Counted from the first letter of the stretch, positions 25,001-32,133 are shown. The stretch: 64,000 nucleotides of DNA from Azorinus chamasolen (GCA_963576725.1 OY755244.1:78429620-78493619), one strand, 5' to 3'. Program-made: numbers and translations. Notes: generated by a model not told the origin, from the sequence alone.

Positions 25001-28000
25001 AACTAGCCATATGGTTCCTTCCATATTTAAAGGTGTAGTTCTAGGACTGGTCGGCCCGGTGTCAGGATAATGTGACTGGGTGGGGTGCCCTTGCCATGTA
25101 CCTGCGGCAGGGGTATTCCAGTGAGGCAGCACTATAACTTGTCTCATGCGGGTGCCGTCTGCAAATAACTGAAATACTGTTGGTCGGACGTAAAACCCAA
25201 CTCACTCACTCCTTCCATATTTAAACTCGTTATAATGGCAACCACGTTATACCAGCAAAATGTCTGGAAACAAACACCTCCGTTGTAACGAGGGTTCACT
25301 GTACCTCTGATCTGCAGCTCTTAGATAAAATAACCTCTGAATTCTAATTGTTCGCGCAAAATGAATACAGTCGAGGGCTTCTGCACCTCTGTATTGAGAC
25401 TATTTGAAGAAAAGTATTGTAAAGTTTTACATTGTTAGTTTTGGTTTGTACAAGAGTGTACAAGTTTTGTATAAATATCTGTGATGTTATTGAATGAAAT
25501 ATAAAGTCAGGATAGTATCATTTTGCCTTGTAAATCAGAATTCATTGATAAGTCTGTTCCTTTTTCACAGCACACCAAAGTCCAGAAATTGAAAGTAACT
25601 ACATTGTGTGAAATTAATTTCATACACATTTCTCTTTCATTCTTTCATTGAATTTTGAATTAAATATATGTCTTTGGTTGTTAGGACTTACATTCAACTT
25701 CGGGGCTCTGCTGGGGTGGTGTGCTGTGAGAGGGGCCGCAGACTGGCCCGTGCTGCCCCTGTATGCTGCCTGCCTTAGCTGGACTCTTGTATATGACACC
25801 ATCTATGCCCATCAAGTGAGTAACACATCTTTTGTTGTGCTGCAGGAGTTTACAGTCATTTGCATGTAGGTATAATTTGTTATGTTAACCCTTTACTCCA
25901 TTAGTATGCTTTTCTATGCCTTTGCAAACAGAGTAGACACAGATGAGATGGCTCCTATAGGAGCCGTCTGATCAGGGTCTGTTCTGTTTGCTTATGATAT
26001 AATATAGATATTATTCTACAGTTTCTGCCATCGGCAAAACTTACTGTGTCCATGTGCTATTATAATAATTAATCTAATTAATATTCAGGATGTCATTATT
26101 TCTTTCATGAATACTCGTGGAGTAAAGGGTTAACCACTTAACCCTTTACCTGTTGAATATTCAAGTAAGAATTAATGACAAATTGAATATTAATTAGCTT
26201 TTTATGCCCCCCAAAGACGGGCATATAGTAATTGCATTGTCCGTCCTTCCATCTGTCCATCTGTCCGTCCCAAATTCCGTGTCCCTTCTATAACTTTTTT
26301 ATCTGTGAATGGATTTCAAAATAACCTGGCACAAATGTTCACCACACAAAGACAATGTGTTCAACTCCCTGGGCTATGGGTCAAAGGTCAAGGTCATCCT
26401 TCAGGGTCAAAGGTTGGGGCATAGTGTTTCACAAACACATATTGTTTATTATGATATATGAACACAGAAATTATTGATCTTTGCAGAAACTATAGAATCA
26501 GATCTATATAATTCCATAAGCAAAACCCTTTCCCTGATGGTGTTTGTCCTTCATAGTCGAAGATGACCATATCTTGTCTCATCAGTGATGTGGGTGGTAG
26601 TCTTTGTGCCTTTTTATGCCTTTGTAAACACATCAGAGGACTCCAATAGGAACTTTATGATCAGGTTCTGGTGTGTTTGCTTAAAGAAATATATAGAAGA
26701 AAAATATCTTCCATAGCCAAAACTTCTGTTTTCACATTCTATTTGACCCAGTCTCTTTGAATAAACCTACTGAAAAGGAGTACATGTATAAGGTAGAAAA
26801 AAAGGAAAATTTTAGAATTGTGTAATTTTGAGAGCAATTGTGCTATTTATCACAATGGTTTTAAAACATGACCAATAGGCATCAATATGAGGGAATGGGT
26901 TAACAAAATACATGTATAACCTGTACATATAAAATGGCATTATGATGTCAGCTTAATGTCTGATGTGTGTTTGGGAAAAAAAATCTAGTTTTACTATTTA
27001 TCTGATAATGACACCTTTAACTTATAAAACTGAGATCATTCTCAAGTATCTGTTTGGTCAGATTATGAGCAAGAATCTGACCAATCAGATGCTTGAGAAT
27101 GGTCGGACTTTAGACGTTTTGTAACCTTTGGGCCATGTGTCTCCCGTAGGAGCTCTCTGATCAGGACCTACACTGTTAGCTTATGAAATTATATGTATTC
27201 TACAGTTTCGGTCTGCTCGGTTAGCTTATGGAATAATATAGATCTGATTCTACAGTTTCTGTGTTGGCAAAAATTGCATGTATTAATTAATATTCATCAT
27301 GTGATAATTTCTCTCATGAATATTCATGAGTAAAGGATAACCCTTTCCCTGTTTTATATTCATGTAAGAGGTCATGAATATTAATTAGATTATTTTTAAT
27401 GGTGTTAATACATGACATTTTTGCTTAGACAGAAACTGTAGAATCAGATCTATATTATGCCATATGCAAACAGAGAATATTACTCTGTTTGCAAATATGT
27501 GAAAAAGCATTATATGTGCCTTGTTATATGAAGGCACAGTCCAGTGTGAATTTCATGTTACTTGAGAATAATGAATGAAGAAGCATGGTTTGGACCCAAA
27601 TGGGACAGAGTAACTCTGTATCATAGTAGGACTTTCACAGATCTAGACAATCAGTTTGTGTTTATAAAAAGATATGCTGGAAAAAATAGCTACATGTACT
27701 TTTAATATTGGAATAGACAGCAATTTTGCAAATTTCATGTACATGGTTGTACCATTGTTTCACTCTAAGCTCTCAAAATATCATTGTTGAAATACTAGCT
27801 GTTGGTAAGATTACCCCTTTACTCAATGAACAAGGATGTCAGAAATAATAAATAATAATTAGCTGGATATTTATAGTGGCATCATCAGCAAGAAAACAAG
27901 AAAACCTAAACATGGATAGGGTTTGGGGCTTTGGTCCAGGGGTAGGATTGGAACTTTATGTCCAGGGATAGGGATTGGGGCTTTGTTACAGGGGTAGGAT

Positions 28001-31000
28001 TGGAGCTTTTTGTCCAGTGGGTTTGGGGCTTTGTTACAGGGGTAGGATTGGAGCTTTTTGTCCAGTGGGTTTGAGGCTTTGTTACAGGGGTAGGATTGGA
28101 CCTTTTTGTCCAGGGATAGGGTTCGGGGCTTTGGTCCAGGGGTAGGATTGGAACTTTATGTCCAGGGATGGGGTTTGGGGCTTTGTTACAGGGGTAGGAT
28201 TGGAGCTTTTTGTCCAGTGGGTTTGGGGCTTTGTTACAGGGGTAGGATTGGAGCTTTTTGTCCAGGGATAGGGTTTGGGGCTTTGGTCCAGGGGTAGGAT
28301 TGGAACTTTATGTCCAGGGATAGGGTTTGGGGCTTTGTTACAGGGGTAGGCTTGGAGCTTTTTGTCCAGTGGGTTTGGGGCTTTGTTACAGGGGTAGGAG
28401 GCTAGGGTTTTGGGCTTTGGTCCAGGGGTAGGATTGGAACTTTATGTCCAGGGATAGGGTTTGGGGCTTTGGTCCAGGGGTAGGATTGGAGCTTTTTGTC
28501 AAGTGGGTTTGGGGCTTTGTTACAGGGGTAGGATTGGACCTTTTTGTCCAGTGGGTTTGGGGCTTTGTTACAGGGGTAGGATTGGACCTTTTTGTCCAGT
28601 GGGTTTGGGGCTTTGTTACAGGGGTAGGATTGGAGCTTTTTGTCCAGTGGGTTTGGGGTTTTGTTACAGGGGTAGGATTGGACCTTTTTGTCCAGGGATA
28701 GGGTTTGGGGCTTTGGTCCAGGGGTAGGATTGGAACTTTATGTCCAGGGATAGGGTTTGGGGCTTTGTTACAGGGGTAGGATTGGAGCTTTTTGTCCAGT
28801 GGGCTTGGGGCTTTGTTACAGGGGTAGGATTGGAGCTTTTTGTCCAGTGGGTTTGGGGCTTTGTTACAGGGGTAGGATTGGACCTTTTTGTCCAGTGGGT
28901 TTGGGGTTTTGTTACAGGGATAGGATTGGAGCTTTTTGTCCAGGGATAGGGTTTGGGGCTTTGGTCCAGGGGTAGGATTGGAGCTTATTGTCCAGAGATA
29001 GGGTTTGGGACTTTGTTACAGGGGTAGGATTTGAGCTTTTTGTCCAGGGATAGGGTTTGGGGCTTTGTTACAGGGGTAGGATTGGAGCTTTTTGTCTAGG
29101 GTTGGGTTTGTGGCTTTTGTCGGTATACCATTTTGACCTATTTAGCTCTTTACTCCATAAGTACACCTTTCTATGCCCATTTGCAAACAGCGAAGACCCA
29201 GATCAGACGGCTCCTATAGGATCTACTCTGTATGCTTATGGAATAATACAGATTTGATTCTAAAGTTTCTGCAGAGGCCTTAAAATACCTGTGTTCATGT
29301 ACATGTACCATTATAAAAATTCACCTCATTGATATTCATGATGTCATCATTTCTTACATTAATATTCATTGAGTAAAGGAATAGTAGACCCAGAGCCATA
29401 AATAAGAAGCATATTTCAAACAATTAGATATGGTCGTAATTTCTCCATCTAACCCCATTTTGTGACCACAGTAAAACCTCTCTATAATGGCTGCTAAATT
29501 ACATCAAGTATTTTGTGTTAAAGGCAGGTGGTTGCTTAAAGCATGGTGAAAGTAAAACAGAATGCTCCAATAGGAGCGTTCTGTTTTACTTTCACCTTGC
29601 TTAAAGCAGCCACCTGCCCTAATATACCAACTCATTAACACAATTTAGTGGCCATTATAGAGACGTTTTTCTGCATTCTAGAATCAGATTATTCTAGATT
29701 GATCACAACAAAGGGATTTATAGAGCTATAAAGGAGGTATTTTTAATAAAAAAAAAGTTTGACTCTTTACTTCATAGATACACATTTTCATGTCTTTGCA
29801 AACAGAGTAGACCAGTTTCTGCCATGACCAAAATTCCTATGTTCATACGTCCTTGTAAAACCCAGCTAATTGATATTCATGATGCCATTATTTCTCACAT
29901 GAATGTTCATGGAATTCCGCATCTTATCAATGCTAATGCTAAAGATATTCCAATAGGAAACGGTCCAGAAATCTGTTTATATTCTTACCTGATATAAACG
30001 CCTTTTCATGCCTTTGCAAACAGATGAGACCAAGATCAGATGGCTCCTGTAGGAGGTGTCTGTTCAGGGTCTGCTCTGTTTGCTTTTGGAATTATGTAAA
30101 TTTGATTCAACAGTTTCTGCAATGGCCTCAAAATCATATTCGTACACCATTATAAAACTTCAGCTGATAAATATTCATGATGTCAACATTTCTTACGTAA
30201 GGGAAATGGTTACACTTTGACCATTGTAGTTATTTTCCAAGGAGTCACCAATGAAAATAGTTGACATATTTATACAAAACCTGGACAGTGGTCTAAACAG
30301 ATAAAACATTCTGCTTCCTTTTGATGCTTTTAAAGATGTTTAAGGATGTGTTAGCATAAGTTTAGAGAGCCATACATACAGTTGCAAAAATTATGGCATT
30401 AAAACTTCATGTTGATATTAAATGTATGTTGGCAATCATATCTTTGAATTATTATCAGAAAACAATACTTTCATACAATGGTTCTTTGTCAGTTATTAGC
30501 TAGTCTGGGTTGGGTTGGGTTTTTTTCAAAGAAAAAGATACAAGCTATTGTGTCAGCATTTCCGTTGTTGTTGCTGTCGTCCAAAAGTGTAACATTGGCT
30601 ATTACTTCTTTACTATTCATGCAAATCTTAGGAAACTTCACACCACTCCTCCAATAGGAGCTTTCTGCATTACTTTTGCCCTGCATTAAGCTTCCATCTG
30701 CTTTTAGTCCATTCCCGCATATTGACGCCTTTTGACACTTATGTAAAAGTCACTTTGTGAAACAATTGTGATAGATAGAGCATTTGCTCCACAGGAGCAA
30801 ATGCCCTATTTATCACAATGGTTTCAAAACTGCACAATTATGAAAAATTCTTTTTCTCTTGTTAATACTCCTTTTTGGTAGATTTAATCAAAGAGGTTAG
30901 GTCTAAAAATAGCCTAAATGGGAATGGGTTAAGACTCCTATGTTCATTAAAATGAATGGCTGCTTAGGACAGGTCTTATGGTACTGTTAATCCTCCCATC

Positions 31001-31960
31001 ATGTTTCAGGACAAATATGATGACATGCTGATAGGTGTCAAGTCCACTGCTTTGAAATTAGGGGAGCAGACGAAACCTTGGCTGACTGGATTCACAGGCA
31101 TCATGGTGTCCAACCTGGCTGTCGCAGGCTACCTTTGTGACCAGACATGGCCATATTACACAGCCCTTGGGTGTACAGCTGCCCATCTAGCTCATCAGGT
31201 AAACTGGTTACTACGGTACATTGTACATAATCATCTTGCACAGCAAATGATACTCTTTCATATGTGACAATAACTGCAGATATATCGCTATGACTTTGTA
31301 TATAATATAGTATCTTTCAACACTTTGGCTTCTACTTATTGGCTGTCAAATTTGTTTTCAGCTATAATTTTAACCGTCTCCTTCTTATATGAATGGGTTT
31401 TCACTCATTTGCAAACAGAGTAGACCCAGATCAGATGGCTCAAAGTAGCGAAGTGTCTGATCATCGTGTGCTGTTTGCTTATGGTATGATATACAATGTA
31501 GATCTGATTCTACTGTTTCTGCCTGTCAGAGCAAAAATATCCCATGTGCATATGCCATTATTAAAACTAATCTAATAAATATTCATGATGTCATTTCTTG
31601 CGTGAATATTCAACAGGGAAAGGGTTAAATATTCATAATGGGTAGAGTTGTGTGTGAACATTTATCATGTAAAGGATTAAGTAAAAATGATGCATTCATA
31701 GACTTGTAATTTACTTGTTTGGTGTAAAAGCTTTATACACATATGATTAGAAATTGGCTACATGGAATTGATAGTTCACACAACAAGCTGTAAATTTTCT
31801 GTTGCAGTTGTATACAGTGGACCTGGAAAAACCAGATGACTGTCTGAAGAAGTTCAAGTCAAACACACAACTAGGAGCTGTCCTATTTATTGGAATAGTA
31901 CTGGGGACTTTACTGAAACCTAAAGATAAAGAAAAAAAGACACAAGCTGATACAGAATAA
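12622..31960 (+). CDS. COQ2: COQ2, 4-hydroxybenzoate polyprenyltransferase, mitochondrial (gene span, with alternative exon 5a/5b)
   Basis: COQ2 is a UbiA-family membrane enzyme of the inner mitochondrial membrane. It joins a polyprenyl chain to 4-hydroxybenzoate for ubiquinone. The spliced coding sequence is 12622-13054, 14457-14623, 16663-16784, 17034-17119, one of 18822-18952 or 25685-25815, 31010-31198 and 31808-31960. This gives 426 residues, close to the usual animal length. All junctions are AG/GT and all phases agree. Residues 1 to about 125 are a poorly conserved, basic, mitochondrial-type leader. The first Asp-rich motif is NDMWDKDFD (190-198); the second runs YDTIY(A/S)HQDKYDD (306-318). 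Both bind Mg-diphosphate in the family. The start is the ATG at 12622. A strong acceptor (ttttcag) ends at 12600, so a 5' non-coding exon probably lies upstream and was not found. Introns are full of hairpin MITEs. Identity is highly certain from the two motifs and the human-like segments [13 protein letters not shown] and RPLASGD. Confidence 0.95.
13115..13346 (+). mobile_element. Family A MITE in COQ2 intron 1
   Basis: Hairpin 13150-13217 is nearly perfect with dyad GCTCCTTCAGGAGC; the right end GGAGTGAAGGGTTTA is decayed. Confidence 0.65.
13729..14223 (+). mobile_element. Family A MITE split by a nested family D element
   Basis: Left part has the hairpin CTCCTGTAGGGGC; right part 14163-14223 continues GCTAATTAATAAACTTGATGTC to GTAAAGGGTTAA. 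Removing 13912-14158 plus one TTAA restores an ordinary A element. Confidence 0.75.
13912..14162 (+). mobile_element. Family D MITE (TTAACCCTTCGCTTGCT ends), nested
   Basis: Family D has ends TTAACCCTTCGCTTGCT and a hairpin TGTAAATAGTGCAGACCCTG...GAGACAGCTCCTGCAGGAGC with complement. This copy has TTAA on both sides and sits inside an A element. Confidence 0.8.
14306..14402. mobile_element. Family E inverted-repeat element (TTTCTCC...GGAGAAA type)
   Basis: Short element with ttttctacaaaattttatgttgtgacca and its near complement; compare 17218-17300 and 20560-20637. Confidence 0.55.
14457..14623 (+). CDS. COQ2: COQ2 coding exon 2: first Asp-rich catalytic motif
   Basis: Acceptor ttttcag|GA completes Gly145; residues 146-200 follow. 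It carries [15 protein letters not shown], a membrane helix, then [19 protein letters not shown], the NDxxDxxxD motif that holds Mg and prenyl diphosphate. It ends in phase 0 at AAAAGG|GTAACT. Essentially every catalytic residue of the family motif is present. Confidence 0.95.
14969..15218 (+). mobile_element. Family D MITE in COQ2 intron 2
   Basis: TTAACCCTTCGCTTCC to GCGAAGGGTTAA; hairpin dyad GCTCCTACAGGAGC. Very similar to 13912-14162. Confidence 0.8.
15266..15484 (-). mobile_element. Family A MITE with collapsed hairpin
   Basis: TTAACCCTTTACTCC at left; the hairpin has lost the dyad and inner arms, reading CAAACCCTGATCTGGGTCTACTC. Confidence 0.7.
15750..15899 (+). mobile_element. Family C MITE, right end intact
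   Basis: Hairpin with GCTCCTATAGGAGC at the centre; right end GAGTGGTTTTACTGTA. The left end is not clear. Confidence 0.65.
15941..16397 (+). mobile_element. Family A MITE with nested family B element
   Basis: Hairpin damaged (AGCTCTTATAGGAGTC). Right end resumes TATTGAACAGAGAAAGGGTTAA after the nested element. Confidence 0.7.
16157..16375 (+). mobile_element. Family B MITE nested in an A element
   Basis: TTAACGCATTCCCTCATA to GGAAATGGTTTAA; hairpin centre CTCCTATGGAGC. Confidence 0.7.
16560..16613 (+). repeat. 3' end fragment of a pearl-like element
   Basis: CAGGTGAGTGATATAGGGCCATTATGG then CTTGTTT, the terminal module only, 50 nt before COQ2 exon 3. Confidence 0.6.
16663..16784 (+). CDS. 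COQ2: COQ2 coding exon 3
   Basis: Residues 201-240 plus two bases of Ser241. Starts [16 protein letters not shown], matching the conserved loop after the first Asp motif (human RTANRPIAAGDIS), then a transmembrane helix ([15 protein letters not shown]). Acceptor ttttcacag, donor TTCAG|GTGAGT. A family A MITE with a nested B element (15941-16397) ends about 265 nt upstream. Confidence 0.93.
16900..16977 (+). repeat. Decayed family A hairpin
   Basis: GCAAACAGTGTAGACCCAGATGAG...CCCATCAGGGTCTGCTTTG, 57 nt before COQ2 exon 4. Confidence 0.5.
17034..17119 (+). CDS. COQ2: COQ2 coding exon 4
   Basis: Short exon giving the last base of Ser241, residues 242-269 and the first base of Gly270. [24 protein letters not shown] matches the LLVITYPLMKR..YWPQLALG segment of animal COQ2. 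Donor CTAG|GTAAGT is a full consensus. It ends in phase 1, and both alternative exon 5 copies accept that phase. Confidence 0.93.
17218..17300. mobile_element. Family E inverted-repeat element
   Basis: ATTTCTCCGCCAAGCCTTAT and GTTGTGACCACTC are answered by GAGTGGTCACAAC and ATAGGGTTTGGTGGAGAAAT, leaving a short loop. A small terminal-inverted-repeat element. Confidence 0.7.
17357..17583 (+). mobile_element. Family B MITE in COQ2 intron 4
   Basis: TTAACTCATTCCCTCATAGG to GGAGGAAAGGGTTAA; long hairpin centred GCTCCATAGGAGC. Confidence 0.8.
17752..17927 (-). repeat. Family A MITE fragment
   Basis: TTAGCTGAATTTTTATAATG to GGAAGGGGTTGA; the hairpin is truncated at GGCTCCTA. Confidence 0.55.
18053..18311 (-). 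mobile_element. Family A MITE carrying a (GA)n run
   Basis: TTAACCCTTTCTTCA to GAGAGGGTTAA. A GAGAGAGA microsatellite (18280-18305) replaces the usual right-end sequence. Confidence 0.7.
18589..18770 (+). repeat. Family B element without central dyad, upstream of exon 5a
   Basis: CTCTTTGAATAAACCTACTG to CAATATGAGGGAATA. The hairpin is collapsed to gagagtaaatgtgctattta. The same deletion form occurs at 26735-26901, so it is probably a derived subfamily. Confidence 0.65.
18822..18952 (+). CDS. COQ2: COQ2 alternative exon 5a, rhodoquinone-type (mutually exclusive with 5b)
   Basis: 131 nt, acceptor ctttgtag, donor CATCAG|GTATCC (weaker than the 5b donor). Encodes residues 270-313, from [12 protein letters not shown] to IYDTIYSHQ. 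Against exon 5b and human COQ2, the Phe after GLT is Leu (residue 273) and the Ala in YAHQ is Ser (311). In C. elegans and other rhodoquinone makers, a coq-2 splice form with a Leu/Ser exon favours 3-hydroxyanthranilate-derived substrate and rhodoquinone synthesis; I recall these two positions as diagnostic. The frame is intact and the Asp motif residue is kept, so this is not a dead copy. Its role here is inferred from family knowledge. A decayed family B element ends about 50 nt upstream. Confidence 0.88.
19190..19434 (+). mobile_element. Family A MITE 240 nt after exon 5a
   Basis: TTAACACTTTACTCC to GGAGTAAAGGGTTAC; full hairpin about 19228-19297 with GCTCCTATAGGAGC. Confidence 0.8.
19615..19861 (+). 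mobile_element. Family A MITE
   Basis: CCTACTCCATAAATGCGCC to GGAGTAAAGGGTGA; TTAA lost at both ends, hairpin dyad GCTCCTGTAGGAGC. Confidence 0.65.
20125..20552 (+). mobile_element. Family C MITE split by family D element
   Basis: Left end CAGTAGAAAATGTC; hairpin about 20184-20276 with GCTCCCATAGGAGC; right end AAGACAGGTTCTACTG. The right third is separated by the D element at TTAA. Confidence 0.7.
20279..20503 (-). mobile_element. Family D MITE nested in a C element
   Basis: TTAACCCTTCGCTTGCT to AGCGAAGGGTTAA. The hairpin lost its dyad (gaccacagtcatcagggtc). Excision would restore GCTTTTTAAGACTCC, the usual C sequence. Confidence 0.75.
20555..20637. mobile_element. Family E inverted-repeat element
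   Basis: tttctgccgaactctatcttgct answered by agcaagatagggtttggtggagaaa. Confidence 0.6.
20639..21080 (-). mobile_element. Two adjacent family A MITEs
   Basis: First copy 20660-20890 has a full hairpin (about 20803-20872). The second, about 20900-21076, starts inside an element and ends GGAGTAAAGGGTTGA; its dyad reads GGTTCCTACTGGGGCC. Confidence 0.65.
21111..23694 (+). mobile_element. Helitron-like non-autonomous element with GTCG/GGCG microsatellite and ~160-bp cores
   Basis: Starts TTTATACCCCCACAAAC with its complement GAGGGGGGTAT nearby, then a GGTCGG-rich run. About eight cores carry TGACCTTGACCTTGACC and CTCCTTCA.TTTCAACCTGATT. The end has GTGTGGGGGTATT, a stem ATCACctttaGTGAT and CTAG followed by T, which is the canonical Helitron 3' terminus. 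A 1030 bp transposon is inserted inside. Confidence 0.75.
22402..23431. mobile_element. 1030-bp TA-flanked transposon nested in the Helitron-like element
   Basis: Ends are CTGTAAAACAGGTT and AACCTGTTTTACAG with a longer imperfect inverted repeat containing TTCGCG. TA lies on both sides; removing it rebuilds GGAGTAGTAGATG exactly as in neighbouring cores. No transposase frame is visible, so it is non-autonomous. Ends are Tc1/pogo-like in target only; the superfamily is not certain. Confidence 0.85.
24048..24487 (-). mobile_element. Two adjoining family A MITEs
   Basis: TTAACCCTTTACCTG at 24048 with hairpin dyad GGCTCCTAGGAGC. A second copy begins about 24281 (CCCTGATGAATATTC); its hairpin is collapsed to GACCCTGGGTC. 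Confidence 0.65.
24541..24655 (+). mobile_element. Family F TTAA element (partial)
   Basis: AATGACAAATAGTGCAAACCC...GAGCTCTTCTAGGAGCCC...GGTCTACACTGCTTGC, ending ATTCAAAGGGTTAA. Other F copies lie at 32444 and 49745. Confidence 0.55.
24768..25301. mobile_element. TA-flanked element with C-like hairpin, split by a SINE
   Basis: Perfect ends CAGTGAACCCTC and GAGGGTTCACTG beside TA. It holds an internal hairpin 24901-24985 (CGCTTAATGCAGAAC...AAAAAGCTCTCAAAGGGAGC) and the SINE at 25032-25209. Confidence 0.8.
25032..25209 (+). mobile_element. SINE-like retroposon with 16-bp target duplication
   Basis: TCCTTCCATATTTAAA flanks it at 25016-25031 and 25210-25225. Same family as 7234-7459, with the ACTCACTC tail. 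Confidence 0.8.
25685..25815 (+). CDS. COQ2: COQ2 alternative exon 5b, ubiquinone-type (mutually exclusive with 5a)
   Basis: 131 nt, acceptor ttggttgttag, donor CATCAA|GTGAGT. Encodes residues 270-313, from [12 protein letters not shown] to VYDTIYAHQ, very close to human GLTFNWGALLGW and YDTIYAHQ. It has the Phe273/Ala311 pair found in ordinary ubiquinone-making COQ2. It lies 6.7 kb downstream of 5a and shares 22 of 44 residues with it, so the exon duplication is old. Phase in and out equals 5a. A family A MITE starts 70 nt after the donor. Confidence 0.92.
25885..26133 (+). mobile_element. Family A MITE 70 nt after exon 5b
   Basis: Complete: TTAACCCTTTACTCC to GGAGTAAAGGGTTAA, hairpin about 25925-25992 with GCTCCTATAGGAGC. 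Confidence 0.85.
26138..26525 (-). mobile_element. Family A MITE interrupted by a microsatellite-bearing element
   Basis: TTAACCCTTTACCTG at 26138; the typical interior resumes at ATGATATATGAACACAG after the insertion and stops at the hairpin. Confidence 0.6.
26202..26455 (+). mobile_element. Short Helitron-like element (TATGCCCCCCAAAG... type)
   Basis: Start ATGCCCCCCAAAGACGGGCAT is an inverted repeat, then (GTCC)n and GGTCAAAGGTCAAGGTCA. It ends with GGGGCAT, stem GTGTTTcacAAACAC and TTGTTT. Confidence 0.65.
26735..26901 (+). repeat. Family B element without central dyad
   Basis: Same collapsed form as 18589-18770, ending GAGGGAATGGGTTAA. Confidence 0.65.
27190..27515. mobile_element. Two partial family A MITEs, opposite orientation
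   Basis: 27200-27341 has the right half of an A element. 27338-27515 starts AACCCTTTCCCTG and its hairpin is reduced to GCAAACAGAGAATATTACTC. Confidence 0.55.
27905..29120. repeat. Minisatellite array, 48/52-bp units
   Basis: About 24 units of TTTGGGGCTTTGTTACAGGG...GGATTGGAGCTTTTTG. Units ending CCAGTGGG are 48 bp; those ending CCAGGGATAGGG are 52 bp; a third version has GGTCCAGGGG. They occur in a mixed, higher-order pattern. The long reading frames arise from the 48-bp period and are not genes. The array lies in COQ2 between exons 5b and 6. Confidence 0.9.
29141..29383 (+). mobile_element. Family A MITE
   Basis: TTTAGCTCTTTACTCC to TTGAGTAAAGGAATAG; right hairpin arm deleted from the dyad onward (CTATAGGATCTACTC). 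Confidence 0.65.
29469..29671. mobile_element. Family J element (CAGTAAAACCTCTCTATAATGG ends)
   Basis: Family J shares the C ends. It has outer TIR AACCTCTCTATAATGG.C and a long hairpin GGCAGGTGG.TGCTTAAAGCA with AACAGAACGCTCCTATAGGAGCGTTCTG. This dyad is GCTCCAATAGGAGC. Confidence 0.75.
29758..30213 (+). mobile_element. Two family A MITEs
   Basis: 29758-29915 has lost the hairpin (GTAGACCAGTTTC). 29982-30213 keeps a hairpin with GCTCCTGTAGGAGG. Confidence 0.6.
30648..30991 (+). mobile_element. Half family C MITE with nested family B, upstream of exon 6
   Basis: The C element starts at its dyad (CTCCAATAGGAGC), so the left arm is missing. The B element (minus) is 30704-30932, with GCTCCACAGGAGC. 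C resumes AAGACTCCTATGTTC to GACAGGTCTTATGGTA. Confidence 0.65.
31010..31198 (+). CDS. COQ2: COQ2 coding exon 6: second Asp-rich motif
   Basis: 63 codons, residues 314-376, phase 0 on both sides. Begins [19 protein letters not shown], which completes the second Asp motif begun in exon 5; the human equivalent is DKRDDVLIGLKSTALRFGE. Two membrane helices follow ([14 protein letters not shown] and [15 protein letters not shown]). Acceptor atgtttcag, donor CATCAG|GTAAAC. A C element with a nested B element ends just upstream. Confidence 0.95.
31370..31628 (+). mobile_element. Family A MITE in the last COQ2 intron
   Basis: TTAACCGTCTCCTTC to ACAGGGAAAGGGTTAA. Duplicated at 7507-7738. Dyad replaced by GGCTCAAAGTAGCGAAG. 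Confidence 0.7.
31808..31960 (+). CDS. COQ2: COQ2 coding exon 7: C-terminus and stop
   Basis: Residues 377-426 and [22 protein letters not shown] corresponds to human IYTLDIHRPEDCWNKFISN; a last hydrophobic helix ([15 protein letters not shown]) and a Lys-rich tail close the protein. Acceptor ctgttgcag. The 3' UTR must lie in the MITE-rich DNA that follows; an AATAAATAAA run near 33301 is one possible polyadenylation signal. A broken antisense copy of this exon lies at 6971-7088. Confidence 0.94.
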   Translation: MYTVDLEKPDDCLKKFKSNTQLGAVLFIGIVLGTLLKPKDKEKKTQADTE

Positions 31961-31986
31961 CAGAATGTTCATGCTTCTTTACTGGT

Positions 31987-32133
31987 TTAAACCTTTACTC
32001 CATGAATATCATGGCTGACTCCGTTTGTTATGAAAATTAATTATTTATTTGAGATATTATATAAGCAATCAGCTGTACCTTCTAATCAGGGTCTGCTGTT
32101 TGCAAAGGTGTCTCTATGGAGTAAAGGGTTTAA
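31987..32133 (-). mobile_element. Short family A MITE just after the COQ2 stop
   Basis: TTAAACCTTTACTCC to GGAGTAAAGGGTTTAA, 27 nt after the stop codon; the hairpin is reduced. It would be transcribed in the 3' UTR. Confidence 0.65.

Noticed and set aside
27905..29120. CRISPR-like array
   Set aside because: No unique spacers; units are contiguous and the DNA is clearly eukaryotic.
28106..29257. Gly/Arg-rich repeated open frames
   Set aside because: They follow the 48-bp minisatellite period in two frames at once and break at every 52-bp unit.
12622..31960. Prokaryotic UbiA gene contamination
   Set aside because: Seven introns with GT/AG sites and a mitochondrial leader show a nuclear animal gene.
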